A stretch of DNA of 6,005 nucleotides from M30B19 sp041688615 (GTDB taxonomy: Bacteria > Planctomycetota > Planctomycetia > Pirellulales > Pirellulaceae): the NCBI GenBank assembly GCA_041688615.1, contig JBDNHU010000591.1, positions 1 to 6,005 on the forward strand, in the 5' to 3' direction. Positions within the stretch are counted from its first letter, which is position 1. Every line of letters starts with the position of its first letter. Positions 1 through 6,005 of the stretch are shown piece after piece. The notes beneath the pieces were generated by a model. It had not been told where the DNA came from and did no database searches. It was given only the letters and a program-made list of their open reading frames with translations. The position numbers and the translations under genes are program-made.

Positions 1-3
1 AAA

Positions 4-1404
4 ATGAATTTTAAAAAGTTCGGTAAATTTTCCTCGACGCTATTGGTCGGCTGGCTGTGGCTTGCCAGTACCACGGTAACGAGTCTGGCCCAGTTTGGGG
101 ATCAAGAAGGTACTTCGGGAGGCACGATCTCACCGCCGCCGGTATCTCCGTCAAGGGACTTTGGAACAGATGAGGCCCAAACCGCTGTGATCGGTGGTGA
201 CGCAGGACAAGCAGGACGAACGATTGGCGTCCGTGCTGGCGAACAACGCGAAGACAATCGTTTGGGGTTGAGTCTGAAGTGGTGCCCTGCAGGGACCGTG
301 CGATTGGGGGAACCAGGGGCTTCAGTGGATGCGACCCTGACTCAAGGTTTTTGGATCGGAACCACAGAATTGACTCAGCAGCAATACAGGATGCTGCTAC
401 AGGATAATCCAAGCCAAACGGTAGGTGGATCGCTGCCAGTTCACAATGTAACCTGGAACCAGGCAAACAAATTTTGCCAAGATTTGACTCAACTTGAACG
501 AGCGAGTGGTCAGTTGCCTCAAGGGTGGGAGTATCGCTTGCCGACCGAAGCCCAGTGGCAATATGCTTGCCAAGGCGGCACCACAACCAAATTCTACTTT
601 GGTGACGATGGTGATTCAGCAGAGAGTTACAGTTGGTTCAGCAATAATTCACAGGGACAGCCACACAACGTGGAGGAGAAATTCCAAAATCCGTGGGGCT
701 TGTACGACATGCACGGGAATGTTTGGGAATGGTGCAGTGACTATGCAAAACCAAATCCAGCCGGCGGTAATGACCCTGAAACCAAGGACCAATCGCCTTA
801 TCGAATCGCACGTGGGGGGGGGTGGGATGACTTGCCGATTCTTGGTGATTCCTGTTCGCGAACTTCGAAGTACGGCGGAAATGATCCAAACACACGCTAC
901 AAAGACTATGGATTTCGAATCGCTTTAGTGCCAATTGCTGCTGCCCAAAAAGTGGTGCAAGTAAGGCGGGGCGACTACATCGTGATCGTTAGTCGAGTGG
1001 ATTTACCTAGCGGAAGATCAGTCCAAGGTTTGGAAATTAATCGCGTTGAACGCGATTTCAATGTCACTTTGCGAAACGAAACCGTTCGTCCAGAATCTAG
1101 CAAAGAAGTGCGTTGGTGTGTCGATTACGCTCAGAGTATTACCGATCGTAACTTGCCAATGATTGAATCCGAACAAGAGATGAACGAAATCCAATTGTAT
1201 GCAACCGGAGCGATCGAACGCGGAGATGATTTTACCAAGACCCATCAGGCGGCATACCTGTTGCAATCGGCGTCCGTGTATCGAGATGGTTTTCGTTGGA
1301 ATGTTTTTTCTGAATTCAACACCAGAAAGTTGGATGTCAAAGTGGCAGTAAAGATTAAGGCTTCGATGGGAAGTACACGTAACCCGGATGCGAATCTACC
1401 GTGA
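4..1404 (+). CDS. Secreted SUMF1/FGE-sulfatase-fold protein with extra C-terminal domain
   Basis: 466 residues. Residues 1-29 look like a Sec signal peptide: basic start (K4, K5, K8), hydrophobic core about 11-22, likely cut after S-L-A29. A Gly/Pro-rich linker follows to about residue 87. Residues 88-310 carry the FGE-sulfatase (SUMF1) family landmarks: GFWIGTTELTQ at 115-125, LPVHNVTW at 144-151, YRLPTEAQWQYAC at 177-189, NPWGLYDMHGNVWEWC at 229-244, RGGGW at 270-274 and YGFRIALV at 302-309. Family members include formylglycine-generating enzymes, but many bacterial members are non-catalytic or have other roles. Here the second active-site cysteine of true FGEs may correspond to C284, while the first seems absent (WDD at 274-276), so sulfatase activation is not supported. 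Residues 311-466 form a domain I do not recognise. Six cysteines (94, 158, 189, 244, 284, 372) would suit an exported, disulfide-bearing protein. The ATG is chosen because the signal peptide begins there; only three bases precede it, so no ribosome site can be judged. Confidence 0.88.
   Translation: MNFKKFGKFSSTLLVGWLWLASTTVTSLAQFGDQEGTSGGTISPPPVSPSRDFGTDEAQTAVIGGDAGQAGRTIGVRAGEQREDNRLGLSLKWCPAGTVRLGEPGASVDATLTQGFWIGTTELTQQQYRMLLQDNPSQTVGGSLPVHNVTWNQANKFCQDLTQLERASGQLPQGWEYRLPTEAQWQYACQGGTTTKFYFGDDGDSAESYSWFSNNSQGQPHNVEEKFQNPWGLYDMHGNVWEWCSDYAKPNPAGGNDPETKDQSPYRIARGGGWDDLPILGDSCSRTSKYGGNDPNTRYKDYGFRIALVPIAAAQKVVQVRRGDYIVIVSRVDLPSGRSVQGLEINRVERDFNVTLRNETVRPESSKEVRWCVDYAQSITDRNLPMIESEQEMNEIQLYATGAIERGDDFTKTHQAAYLLQSASVYRDGFRWNVFSEFNTRKLDVKVAVKIKASMGSTRNPDANLP
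814..822 (+). repeat. Run of nine G inside the SUMF1-like gene
   Basis: Nine consecutive G encode Gly271-Gly273 of the conserved RGGGW motif as three GGG codons, followed by TGGG. Most family members have RGGSW here, which would break the run. Gaining one G would put TGA (828-830) in frame almost at once. Losing one G would shift reading to a frame that stops at TAG 926-928. Either change would remove the end of the fold and the whole C-terminal domain. It could be a slippage site or an assembly-sensitive spot. Confidence 0.9.
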
Positions 1405-1546
1405 ACCCAACGGCATTAAAGATGGATCAACCGGGACTGGTGCTAGAGCAATAGAACCTTAGTACGCTGATCACATTGTTGATTCAGTGAAAAGGTTTGC
1501 CGAATGGTTGATGCAGTGTAAGTTGCAGGCAGAGCCTGAACGCCTG

Positions 1547-1564
1547 TAGATTACAAGTGATCTA
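1547..1564. promoter_or_regulatory. Near-perfect palindrome, possible operator
   Basis: TAGATTACAAGTGATCTA is an inverted repeat with 8-base half-sites around a central AA; seven of eight positions match (T1552 against G1559 is the only mismatch). It lies 113 bases before the start codon of the next gene. A short hairpin, CAGGC-AGA-GCCTG, sits just upstream at 1526-1538 with no T tract after it. The shape would suit a dimeric regulator, but a palindrome of this quality can occur by chance in a gap this size and no second copy was found. Confidence 0.25.
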
Positions 1565-1664
1565 TGGATTTGCGATCGAGACGGCTTGCATCTTTGGAAA
1601 ATGGAAGACAGAAGATCGCTATACTTGCGAACGTAAGACGGTTGGTTGTACGCGATGATAATCT

Positions 1665-1670
1665 GAAGGA
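1665..1670 (+). promoter_or_regulatory. Ribosome binding site that fixes the start at 1678
   Basis: GAAGGA ends seven bases before ATG 1678, a good Shine-Dalgarno match and spacing. With the signal peptide beginning at that ATG, it decides against the in-frame ATG at 1564. Confidence 0.7.
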
Positions 1671-1677
1671 CTCAAAT

Positions 1678-2505
1678 ATGGCAAAGACACGACTCTCATA
1701 CTCCTGGATGTTTCTATTGTGTTGCGGGGTGGCAATGATTTCCCAGCGACCGTTGCAGGCTCAGGTCGAAGGACCACCGACCCAAAAGCCAACAGTTAAA
1801 CAATTGTTGCCGCCCACGGGACCTCCCACCGTTCCTTCGGGACAGGAGACAAAAGTTGGGCAAGCCGATGGTTCGCAGGAACCTTTGAGGCCGCCGACGG
1901 TGCCGGTGCAGGTGCAGGATGGCGATCAGGACATGCCTGAGGTCCGCGAATTTCAGCATGCCAGCATCAACGCTTCGCGAACTTTGGGTGGAATTGCGTT
2001 ACCGCCGGGCTGTAAGATCCAGTACTTGCCATCAATGTGCAGTGTTGAAGGGCAAGTTGTGGGGCCTAATGATTTCAAGTTGCGATTTTCAATTTGGTCG
2101 CCTGAACCCGAAGAGGGTGCACCTCGTCACAGCGGTCACTTCGTGGCAGAGGTCAGAAAACGTGAACATACGCGTTCGATAATCAACGGAGAACTGGCAG
2201 AGATCGCGTTGAACGAAGCCAGCGTCAGTGTCGACTTTCCGTCACGTGGATTACATTTGGTTCTGGCGGCGGCAACCAAACAGCAGCTGATGGCATCGAT
2301 GCTAATTGTCGCTTCGATCTCAAATGTCAGTCGTCCGTTGCCTTGGTCGGAAGTGGAGCATTTGGATTCCAAGGAAGTGAAGTGGGATGTTCAGCAGATA
2401 GGTGAATTGGAAGTTCTGATTTCTCAAGGCGAATCGCTTCCATTTCGGACGTCTGCTCCCAATCAAGCGGAAATGCGGCGAGTCTTGGATAGGTTAGTAG
2501 AGTAG
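1678..2505 (+). CDS. Secreted proline-rich protein of unknown function
   Basis: 275 residues; I do not recognise the family. Residues 1-28 look like a Sec signal peptide: basic start (K3, R5), hydrophobic core about 10-21, likely cut after L-Q-A28. C15-C16 lie inside the core, but the preceding leucine makes a poor lipobox, so a lipoprotein is less likely. Residues 31-90 are low complexity, rich in Pro, Gln, Gly and Thr, with recurring PPT (33-35, 45-51, 72-74) and a VPVQVQ stretch at 75-80 encoded by three near-identical hexamers (1900-1917). Residues 102-250 look folded, with alternating hydrophobic strands such as DFKLRFSIW at 132-140 and LHLVLAA at 192-198, then a helix-like KQQLMASMLIVASI at 201-214. 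C112 and C121 could form a disulfide. The pattern of strands ending in a helix recalls small exported alpha/beta domains, but I make no assignment. The start is set by the ribosome site at 1665-1670. It lies on the same strand as the sigma/kinase pair, 182 bases upstream. Confidence 0.85.
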   Translation: MAKTRLSYSWMFLLCCGVAMISQRPLQAQVEGPPTQKPTVKQLLPPTGPPTVPSGQETKVGQADGSQEPLRPPTVPVQVQDGDQDMPEVREFQHASINASRTLGGIALPPGCKIQYLPSMCSVEGQVVGPNDFKLRFSIWSPEPEEGAPRHSGHFVAEVRKREHTRSIINGELAEIALNEASVSVDFPSRGLHLVLAAATKQQLMASMLIVASISNVSRPLPWSEVEHLDSKEVKWDVQQIGELEVLISQGESLPFRTSAPNQAEMRRVLDRLVE

Positions 2506-2551
2506 TTCTCAGTTACGAGGAAACATCCTGCAGCTGTCTATTTGTCCACAT

Positions 2552-2577
2552 GCCACATTACCTTTTGCTGTGGTTTT
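2552..2577 (+). terminator. Weak candidate terminator after the proline-rich protein gene
   Basis: CCACA (2553-2557) pairs with TGTGG (2569-2573) across an 11-base loop, with a possible G-T pair extending the stem, and TTTT then follows at 2574-2577. The stem is short and the T run is brief, so termination would be partial at best. The position, 47 bases after the stop codon and before the next candidate promoter, is sensible. Confidence 0.3.
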
Positions 2578-2610
2578 GTCGTCGATAGTAGGATTTTCCG
2601 CACGGTAAAG

Positions 2611-2637
2611 CATCGAAAGCCCAAAAGTGATTCGATG
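2611..2637. promoter_or_regulatory. Inverted repeat across the -35 region, possible operator
   Basis: CATCGAA (2611-2617) and TTCGATG (2631-2637) are perfect 7-base inverted arms separated by 13 bases. The arms bracket the place where a -35 box would lie and end three bases before TATAAT at 2641. Centre-to-centre spacing is 20 bases, about two helical turns, which would put both arms on one DNA face. A bound regulator here would control the sigma/kinase operon. No protein is assigned and chance is possible. Confidence 0.35.
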
Positions 2638-2640
2638 GTC

Positions 2641-2646
2641 TATAAT
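2641..2646 (+). promoter_or_regulatory. Candidate -10 box for the sigma/kinase operon
   Basis: A perfect TATAAT. Transcription starting about seven bases downstream would give a leader of roughly 35 bases before ATG 2688. No TTGACA-like -35 lies 16-18 bases upstream (the bases there read near AGCCCA), so the promoter may need an activator. The placement also argues against the TTG at 2664 as start codon, because it would leave almost no leader. Confidence 0.45.
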
Positions 2647-2687
2647 CAAGTCTTACAGTCTTCTTGGAGTCTGCTCAGGTGCGATTA

Positions 2688-3308
2688 ATGGACAACGATA
2701 GTGACCCGGTAACAATTTGGATTGACGAACTTCGCCAGTCAGATGAAAACGCCGCTAGAAATATTTGGCAGCATTTTGTTCTGCGGTTGCAAGCTTCTGC
2801 GCGGAAGAAATTAAGGCTTTCCACGCGGCAATTGTACGACGAGGAAGATGCGGCTCAGAGTGCGTTTCACAGTCTTTGTGCTGGCATTTCGAATGGGCGA
2901 TTTCCAGAACTAGGCGATCGGCAAAGTTTGTGGCAATTGTTGCTGGTGATTACCTCGCGCAAAATCGCTCGACGCCACCGCTACGACCAACGTCAGCGGC
3001 GGGATGTTCGCAGGACACTGCATGAATCCGTTTTTTCAACTCCGGTCAAAGGTTCAGCCGAGGGTGGCTTACAGCAGGCTCCCTCGCGCGAACCTACACC
3101 AGAATTTTCCGCAGAATTTGTAGATGTATGTGATAGTCTGTTCAACAGTTTGGACGACCCTGAACTTTTGCGGGTAGCAACGCTTCGAATCGAAGGTCAC
3201 AACGACACCGAGATTGCTGAAAAGCTAAATTGTTCACGGCGAACCATTCAGCGTCGGTTAGAAGTCATAAGACGCCATTGGGAAGCTTTGGGTATTGAGA
3301 ATGAATGA
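2688..3308 (+). CDS. ECF-type RNA polymerase sigma factor, planctomycete kinase-associated kind
   Basis: 206 residues, typical ECF length. It should direct RNA polymerase to a dedicated promoter set. Region 2 spans about residues 20-108: acidic DEED at 51-54 opens the region 2.2-like helix (DAAQSAFHSLC), then RQSLWQLLLVITSRKIARRHRYDQRQRR at about 78-105, with the aromatic and basic residues expected for -10 recognition and melting (LLVITSRKIARRHRYD at 85-100 is the clearest part). A linker at about 109-142 is rich in Ser, Thr and Pro. Region 4 covers about 143-200, with a helix-turn-helix at about 171-191 (HNDTEIAEKLNCSRRTIQRR). No anti-sigma gene is adjacent; the overlapping downstream gene is a Ser/Thr kinase, an arrangement known for planctomycete ECF groups. 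ATG 2688 is preferred to TTG 2664 because the protein then begins with the usual DPVTIWIDEL-type stretch, AGG at 2677-2679 is well placed, and the -10 box at 2641 leaves room for a leader. Confidence 0.88.
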   Translation: MDNDSDPVTIWIDELRQSDENAARNIWQHFVLRLQASARKKLRLSTRQLYDEEDAAQSAFHSLCAGISNGRFPELGDRQSLWQLLLVITSRKIARRHRYDQRQRRDVRRTLHESVFSTPVKGSAEGGLQQAPSREPTPEFSAEFVDVCDSLFNSLDDPELLRVATLRIEGHNDTEIAEKLNCSRRTIQRRLEVIRRHWEALGIENE

Positions 3309-6005
3309 TTCTGCACGTTACCAAGAATTGTCCGATGAACAATTAATGGTGATCCACAAGATATGCGAATCATTCGAAGACGATCTTCAGGAGCAAAATT
3401 CAGGTGTGAACCATGAGACGATTGCCGAAAAACTGTTGGCGGTGGATGACACTTTAAAGAGGTCGTTATTTGAGGAATTGTTAGCGATTGAAATCGAGTT
3501 TAAACATAACCAAATTGATTCCAATCAGCTGGATAGTTATCGGAAGTGTTTCCCCGACTACACTGAAGAAATTCAAAGGGTTGTGTCCCAACTTCAAGCG
3601 TTGGATTCTGGCAGCTCTACTTCACCCAATCCGCAAGACCGCTCGCGTCGTGAGGCTTATCGACCGGGTTCAATTATTGCGTCCGGGTATCAGTTAGTTC
3701 GCAAAGTTGGCGAAGGCGGGATGGGGCAGGTTTGGTTGGCCCAGCAGTCGATCCCTGTTCAGCGACAGGTTGCGATCAAGTTAGTCAAAATGGGTATGGA
3801 TTCGTCTGCGATGCTGGCTCGCTTTGAACTGGAAAAGCAAGCGCTGGCGAGGATGAATCATCCCAATATCGCCCATGTTTTCGATGCTGGGATGACGACC
3901 CTTGGGCAACCGTTTTTCGTAATGGAATGGGTTTTCGGTTTACCACTCAACCGTTATTGCGATGAAAAATGCCTGGCGATTATGCAACGTCTCGAACTAT
4001 TTGTGACGATATGCACTGCAGTCCAGCACGCCCATCAAAAAGGGATTGTGCATCGCGACCTGAAGCCTTCGAACATCATTGTCACAACTGAAAATGGTGT
4101 GGCCGTTCCGAAGGTCATTGACTTTGGTGTTGCCAAATCGATGGAGGAACAATTGTGCGATTCTTCAGTGGTCACTCAAATGGGAGTTTTTTTGGGGACC
4201 TTGGCCTACATGTCGCCAGAACAAGCGGGTGCACCGAACGGTGATGTTGATACTCAATCAGATATCTACACTTTAGGTGTCGTGCTATATGAATTGCTGA
4301 CGGGGTTAAGACCGATCGACGCCCAACGTTTAAATTCGTTGGGGTTGGCGGCAATGATTAAAGTGATCCAGGAAGAAGATCCGTCGCGTCCTAGCACTCG
4401 TTTGTCTTCCAACCCATCTTTGTCTGAAATGGCTTCGGTTCGCAGTATTGATCCAAACCGTTTTGCTGCGACCTTGCGTGGCGAGCTAGACTGGATTGTG
4501 ATGAAGTGCCTTGAGAAAGATCGCGAGCGACGGTACGCGACCGCGAACACTTTGGCACTTGATATTGGCCGATATCTTGTCGATCAGCCGATTGAAGCTC
4601 GACCTCCGAGCACGGGTTACAAAGTTGCCAAGTTCTTCAGCCGCAACAAAGGCTTGGTTGCGGCTGTTTCTACCATGGTTCTGTTATTATTGGGGGGAAT
4701 TGCAGGAACTGGTTTTGGATTAGTACGTGCCGAAAATGCCAGGGTCGATGCCGTCAATGCGCAGTGGGCGGAATCTCAGCGAGCAGAGAGTGAAAAAGAA
4801 GCACGCTTGGAAGCGACTAAGCAGAAGGAATTGGCGATCGCTGCCGCAGAAGAAGAGCGATTGTCTAAATTGTCGGCTGAAACAAGGTTACAGCAGATCG
4901 AGCGGTCGAATGTAATTCTGTCCGACATTTTTGCCTCCTTGAACCCTGAAGCGATCGCCCTGAGCAATCGCCCACTACAGGAAGTCTTGATCGAAAAGTT
5001 GGTCTTGGCTGCCAAACAATTGGAGGGTGATTCTATTGGGGACCCCTTGATTGTTGCATCGATGCAGTTGCGTTTGGCCGAATCGCTTAGCGGATTAAGC
5101 GCAAACGGAGCGGCCGCCGACCTGAGCGTGCGCGCGTCGAATACGTTCAGGCGGTTGTTGGGTGCTGAGGATCCAAGCACAATTCAAGCATTGACGTGCC
5201 AGGCAAGCTACTACGTGGGTGATTCGCGATTCGATCTTGGGATAGAAACGCTGAATGAAGTGATTCGTCTGCGAAACGCCAAGAACGCGGTTTCTGCATT
5301 GGAGGATTTTAATATGGAAATCCTATTGGGTGTCGCGTTGCACGGGAAAGGTGAAATTGAAAAAGCCATTCCAATCATTGAAGTTGCGGTTGCTGACATC
5401 ACAGAATTATTAGGCGACGACGATCCAGAAACGTTGTCCAATAAGGGAATTCTGGCAGAAATTTATCGAAAAATTGGTCGACCCGCTCTGGCGGTTGAAC
5501 AATTGGAGGCCGTCTACAACAGCTTGAAATCCAGTGCCGGTTCCAACCATCCAGAAACCCTATTGGTTATGGTGAATTTCGCCAACGCCCTGCAAAATAT
5601 TGGCAATCTGGACGAGTCGATGACCATGTATCAAAACGCATTTCGGCGAATGAAAAAGATTTTGGGTAGAGATCATTCCCTGACGTTGAAGACGATGGGG
5701 ATGCTGGCGTCTCTGTATAAAGATATCGGGGACACGGATTCTGCAATCGCTTTGCTGGAAGAACGAATGGAGCGTATGACTCTTGAAGTTGGCGTCTCTG
5801 ATCCAAACGCGGCCAGAACGATGTCGGATCTGTCTTCAGCCTACTTGGCGGCAGGGCAAACTGATCGCGCAATGGAACTATGCAAGCGGGCGGTAGAAGT
5901 GATGAAGAAGGCAGAGGGTCCGGATCACCCCGACACTTTGACGGTGATCAATACTTTAGCGATGATCTATCAAGTGAAGGGTGACTTGGAAACGGCAAAG
6001 CAAAT
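3301..6005 (+). CDS. Transmembrane Ser/Thr protein kinase with C-terminal TPR array, 3' end outside the window
   Basis: 901 codons are visible with no stop. Residues 1-128 hold a pre-kinase segment seen in many planctomycete kinases, with LFEELLAIEIEF at 56-67 and YRKCFPDY at 80-87. The Hanks-type kinase domain covers about 130-425: glycine loop GEGGMGQV 137-144, ATP lysine K160, helix-C glutamate probably E178, catalytic loop HRDLKPSN 251-258 (D253, K255, N258), DFG 274-276, activation segment ending GTLAYMSPEQA 299-309, D321 in DIYTLG, and KDRERRY 406-412. All catalytic residues are present, so it should be active; HRD marks it as probably activated by activation-loop phosphorylation. A single membrane helix lies at about 452-474 with basic residues (K441, K444, R448, K450) before it, placing the kinase in the cytoplasm. 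A charged Glu/Ala-rich coiled coil (about 476-538) and kinesin-light-chain-like TPRs (about 621 onward, 42-residue period) follow on the outer side. ATG 3301 overlaps the sigma gene stop by eight bases and lacks a good ribosome site, so translation is probably coupled. Confidence 0.93.
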   Translation, partial: MNDSARYQELSDEQLMVIHKICESFEDDLQEQNSGVNHETIAEKLLAVDDTLKRSLFEELLAIEIEFKHNQIDSNQLDSYRKCFPDYTEEIQRVVSQLQALDSGSSTSPNPQDRSRREAYRPGSIIASGYQLVRKVGEGGMGQVWLAQQSIPVQRQVAIKLVKMGMDSSAMLARFELEKQALARMNHPNIAHVFDAGMTTLGQPFFVMEWVFGLPLNRYCDEKCLAIMQRLELFVTICTAVQHAHQKGIVHRDLKPSNIIVTTENGVAVPKVIDFGVAKSMEEQLCDSSVVTQMGVFLGTLAYMSPEQAGAPNGDVDTQSDIYTLGVVLYELLTGLRPIDAQRLNSLGLAAMIKVIQEEDPSRPSTRLSSNPSLSEMASVRSIDPNRFAATLRGELDWIVMKCLEKDRERRYATANTLALDIGRYLVDQPIEARPPSTGYKVAKFFSRNKGLVAAVSTMVLLLLGGIAGTGFGLVRAENARVDAVNAQWAESQRAESEKEARLEATKQKELAIAAAEEERLSKLSAETRLQQIERSNVILSDIFASLNPEAIALSNRPLQEVLIEKLVLAAKQLEGDSIGDPLIVASMQLRLAESLSGLSANGAAADLSVRASNTFRRLLGAEDPSTIQALTCQASYYVGDSRFDLGIETLNEVIRLRNAKNAVSALEDFNMEILLGVALHGKGEIEKAIPIIEVAVADITELLGDDDPETLSNKGILAEIYRKIGRPALAVEQLEAVYNSLKSSAGSNHPETLLVMVNFANALQNIGNLDESMTMYQNAFRRMKKILGRDHSLTLKTMGMLASLYKDIGDTDSAIALLEERMERMTLEVGVSDPNAARTMSDLSSAYLAAGQTDRAMELCKRAVEVMKKAEGPDHPDTLTVINTLAMIYQVKGDLETAKQ

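Larger units (their letters stand above)
1405..1677. other. Intergenic gap, 273 bases
   Basis: No convincing gene or RNA is seen. There is no clear rho-independent terminator after the SUMF1-like gene. TATACT at 1620-1625 could be a -10 box, but no good -35 lies 16-18 bases upstream; TTGGAA at 1594-1599 is 20 bases away, so it is not called as a promoter. The reading frame of the next gene is open back to an ATG at 1562-1566 region (position 1564), but that extension is not thought to be translated. The palindrome at 1547-1564 and the hairpin at 1526-1538 are the only structures noted. Confidence 0.6.

Noticed and set aside
11..586. Minus-strand open frame of 191 codons opposite the SUMF1-like gene
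   Set aside because: The opposite strand carries a signal peptide and conserved family motifs over the same span. The antisense product shows no recognisable domain.
494..928. + strand open frame of 144 codons inside the SUMF1-like gene
   Set aside because: It lies wholly within a gene with strong family motifs in another frame, and its product has no domain-like pattern. It matters only as the frame reached if the G tract loses a base.
268..930. Calling the first gene a true formylglycine-generating enzyme (sulfatase activator)
   Set aside because: The fold matches, but only one of the two expected active-site cysteines is plausible, the protein is exported, and no sulfatase gene is in the window.
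1620..1625. TATACT as -10 box for the gene at 1678
   Set aside because: No acceptable -35 at 16-18 bases; the nearest TTGGAA is 20 bases upstream. Too weak to annotate.
1564..1677. 38-codon N-terminal extension of the proline-rich protein
   Set aside because: It would bury a good signal peptide inside the protein, and the ATG at 1678 has a well-spaced GAAGGA.
1900..1917. Three near-identical hexamers (GTGCCG, GTGCAG, GTGCAG) as a repeat locus
   Set aside because: Only three short units, in frame, within a Pro/Gln-rich stretch; best seen as ordinary low-complexity coding sequence.
2664..2687. TTG start of the sigma factor, eight codons upstream
   Set aside because: It would lie about ten bases from the likely transcription start with no room for a ribosome site. 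The family-like N-terminus begins at ATG 2688.
4776..5180. Minus-strand open frame of 134 codons opposite the kinase coiled coil and early outer region
   Set aside because: The Glu/Ala/Leu-rich codons of the coiled coil give stop-poor Ser/Phe/Ala-rich reading on the other strand. There is no motif and the sense strand is clearly coding.

Overview
The window looks like chromosomal DNA of a planctomycete, most likely Pirellulales (Rhodopirellula and relatives). This rests on gene content: a long Ser/Thr kinase with C-terminal TPRs placed directly behind an ECF-type sigma factor of the form common in that phylum, plus a secreted sulfatase-modifying-factor-like protein. Base composition looks near 50% GC by eye and uniform. 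I see no rRNA, tRNA, insertion sequence, phage gene or CRISPR array. All four genes read on the + strand.

Layout. 4-1404: an exported protein with a formylglycine-generating-enzyme (FGE-sulfatase/SUMF1) fold and an unrecognised C-terminal domain of about 155 residues; the gene holds a run of nine G. 1405-1677: a 273-base gap with a near-perfect 18-base palindrome and a small hairpin. 1678-2505: an exported proline-rich protein of unknown function. 2506-2687: a 182-base gap with a weak candidate terminator, then a TATAAT box preceded by a 7-base inverted repeat. 2688-3308: an ECF-type sigma factor. 3301-6005: a transmembrane Ser/Thr kinase that overlaps the sigma gene by 8 bases and runs off the end of the window (901 codons visible, no stop).

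Working model (inference). The kinase has a cytoplasmic catalytic domain, one membrane helix, and an outer coiled coil plus TPR array that could sense a partner. Its translation is probably coupled to that of the sigma factor, which makes the sigma factor the obvious candidate substrate or regulatory partner. The two exported proteins upstream lie on the same strand but behind sizeable gaps. They may be separate transcripts and possible targets or sensors of the pair, but nothing in the sequence proves the link.

Nothing here is a wholly unknown type of system. The parts most worth following are the kinase/sigma pair with its phosphorylatable linker and intact acidic motif, the SUMF1-like protein that lacks one FGE cysteine and carries a slippage-prone G tract, and the unassigned secreted proline-rich protein.
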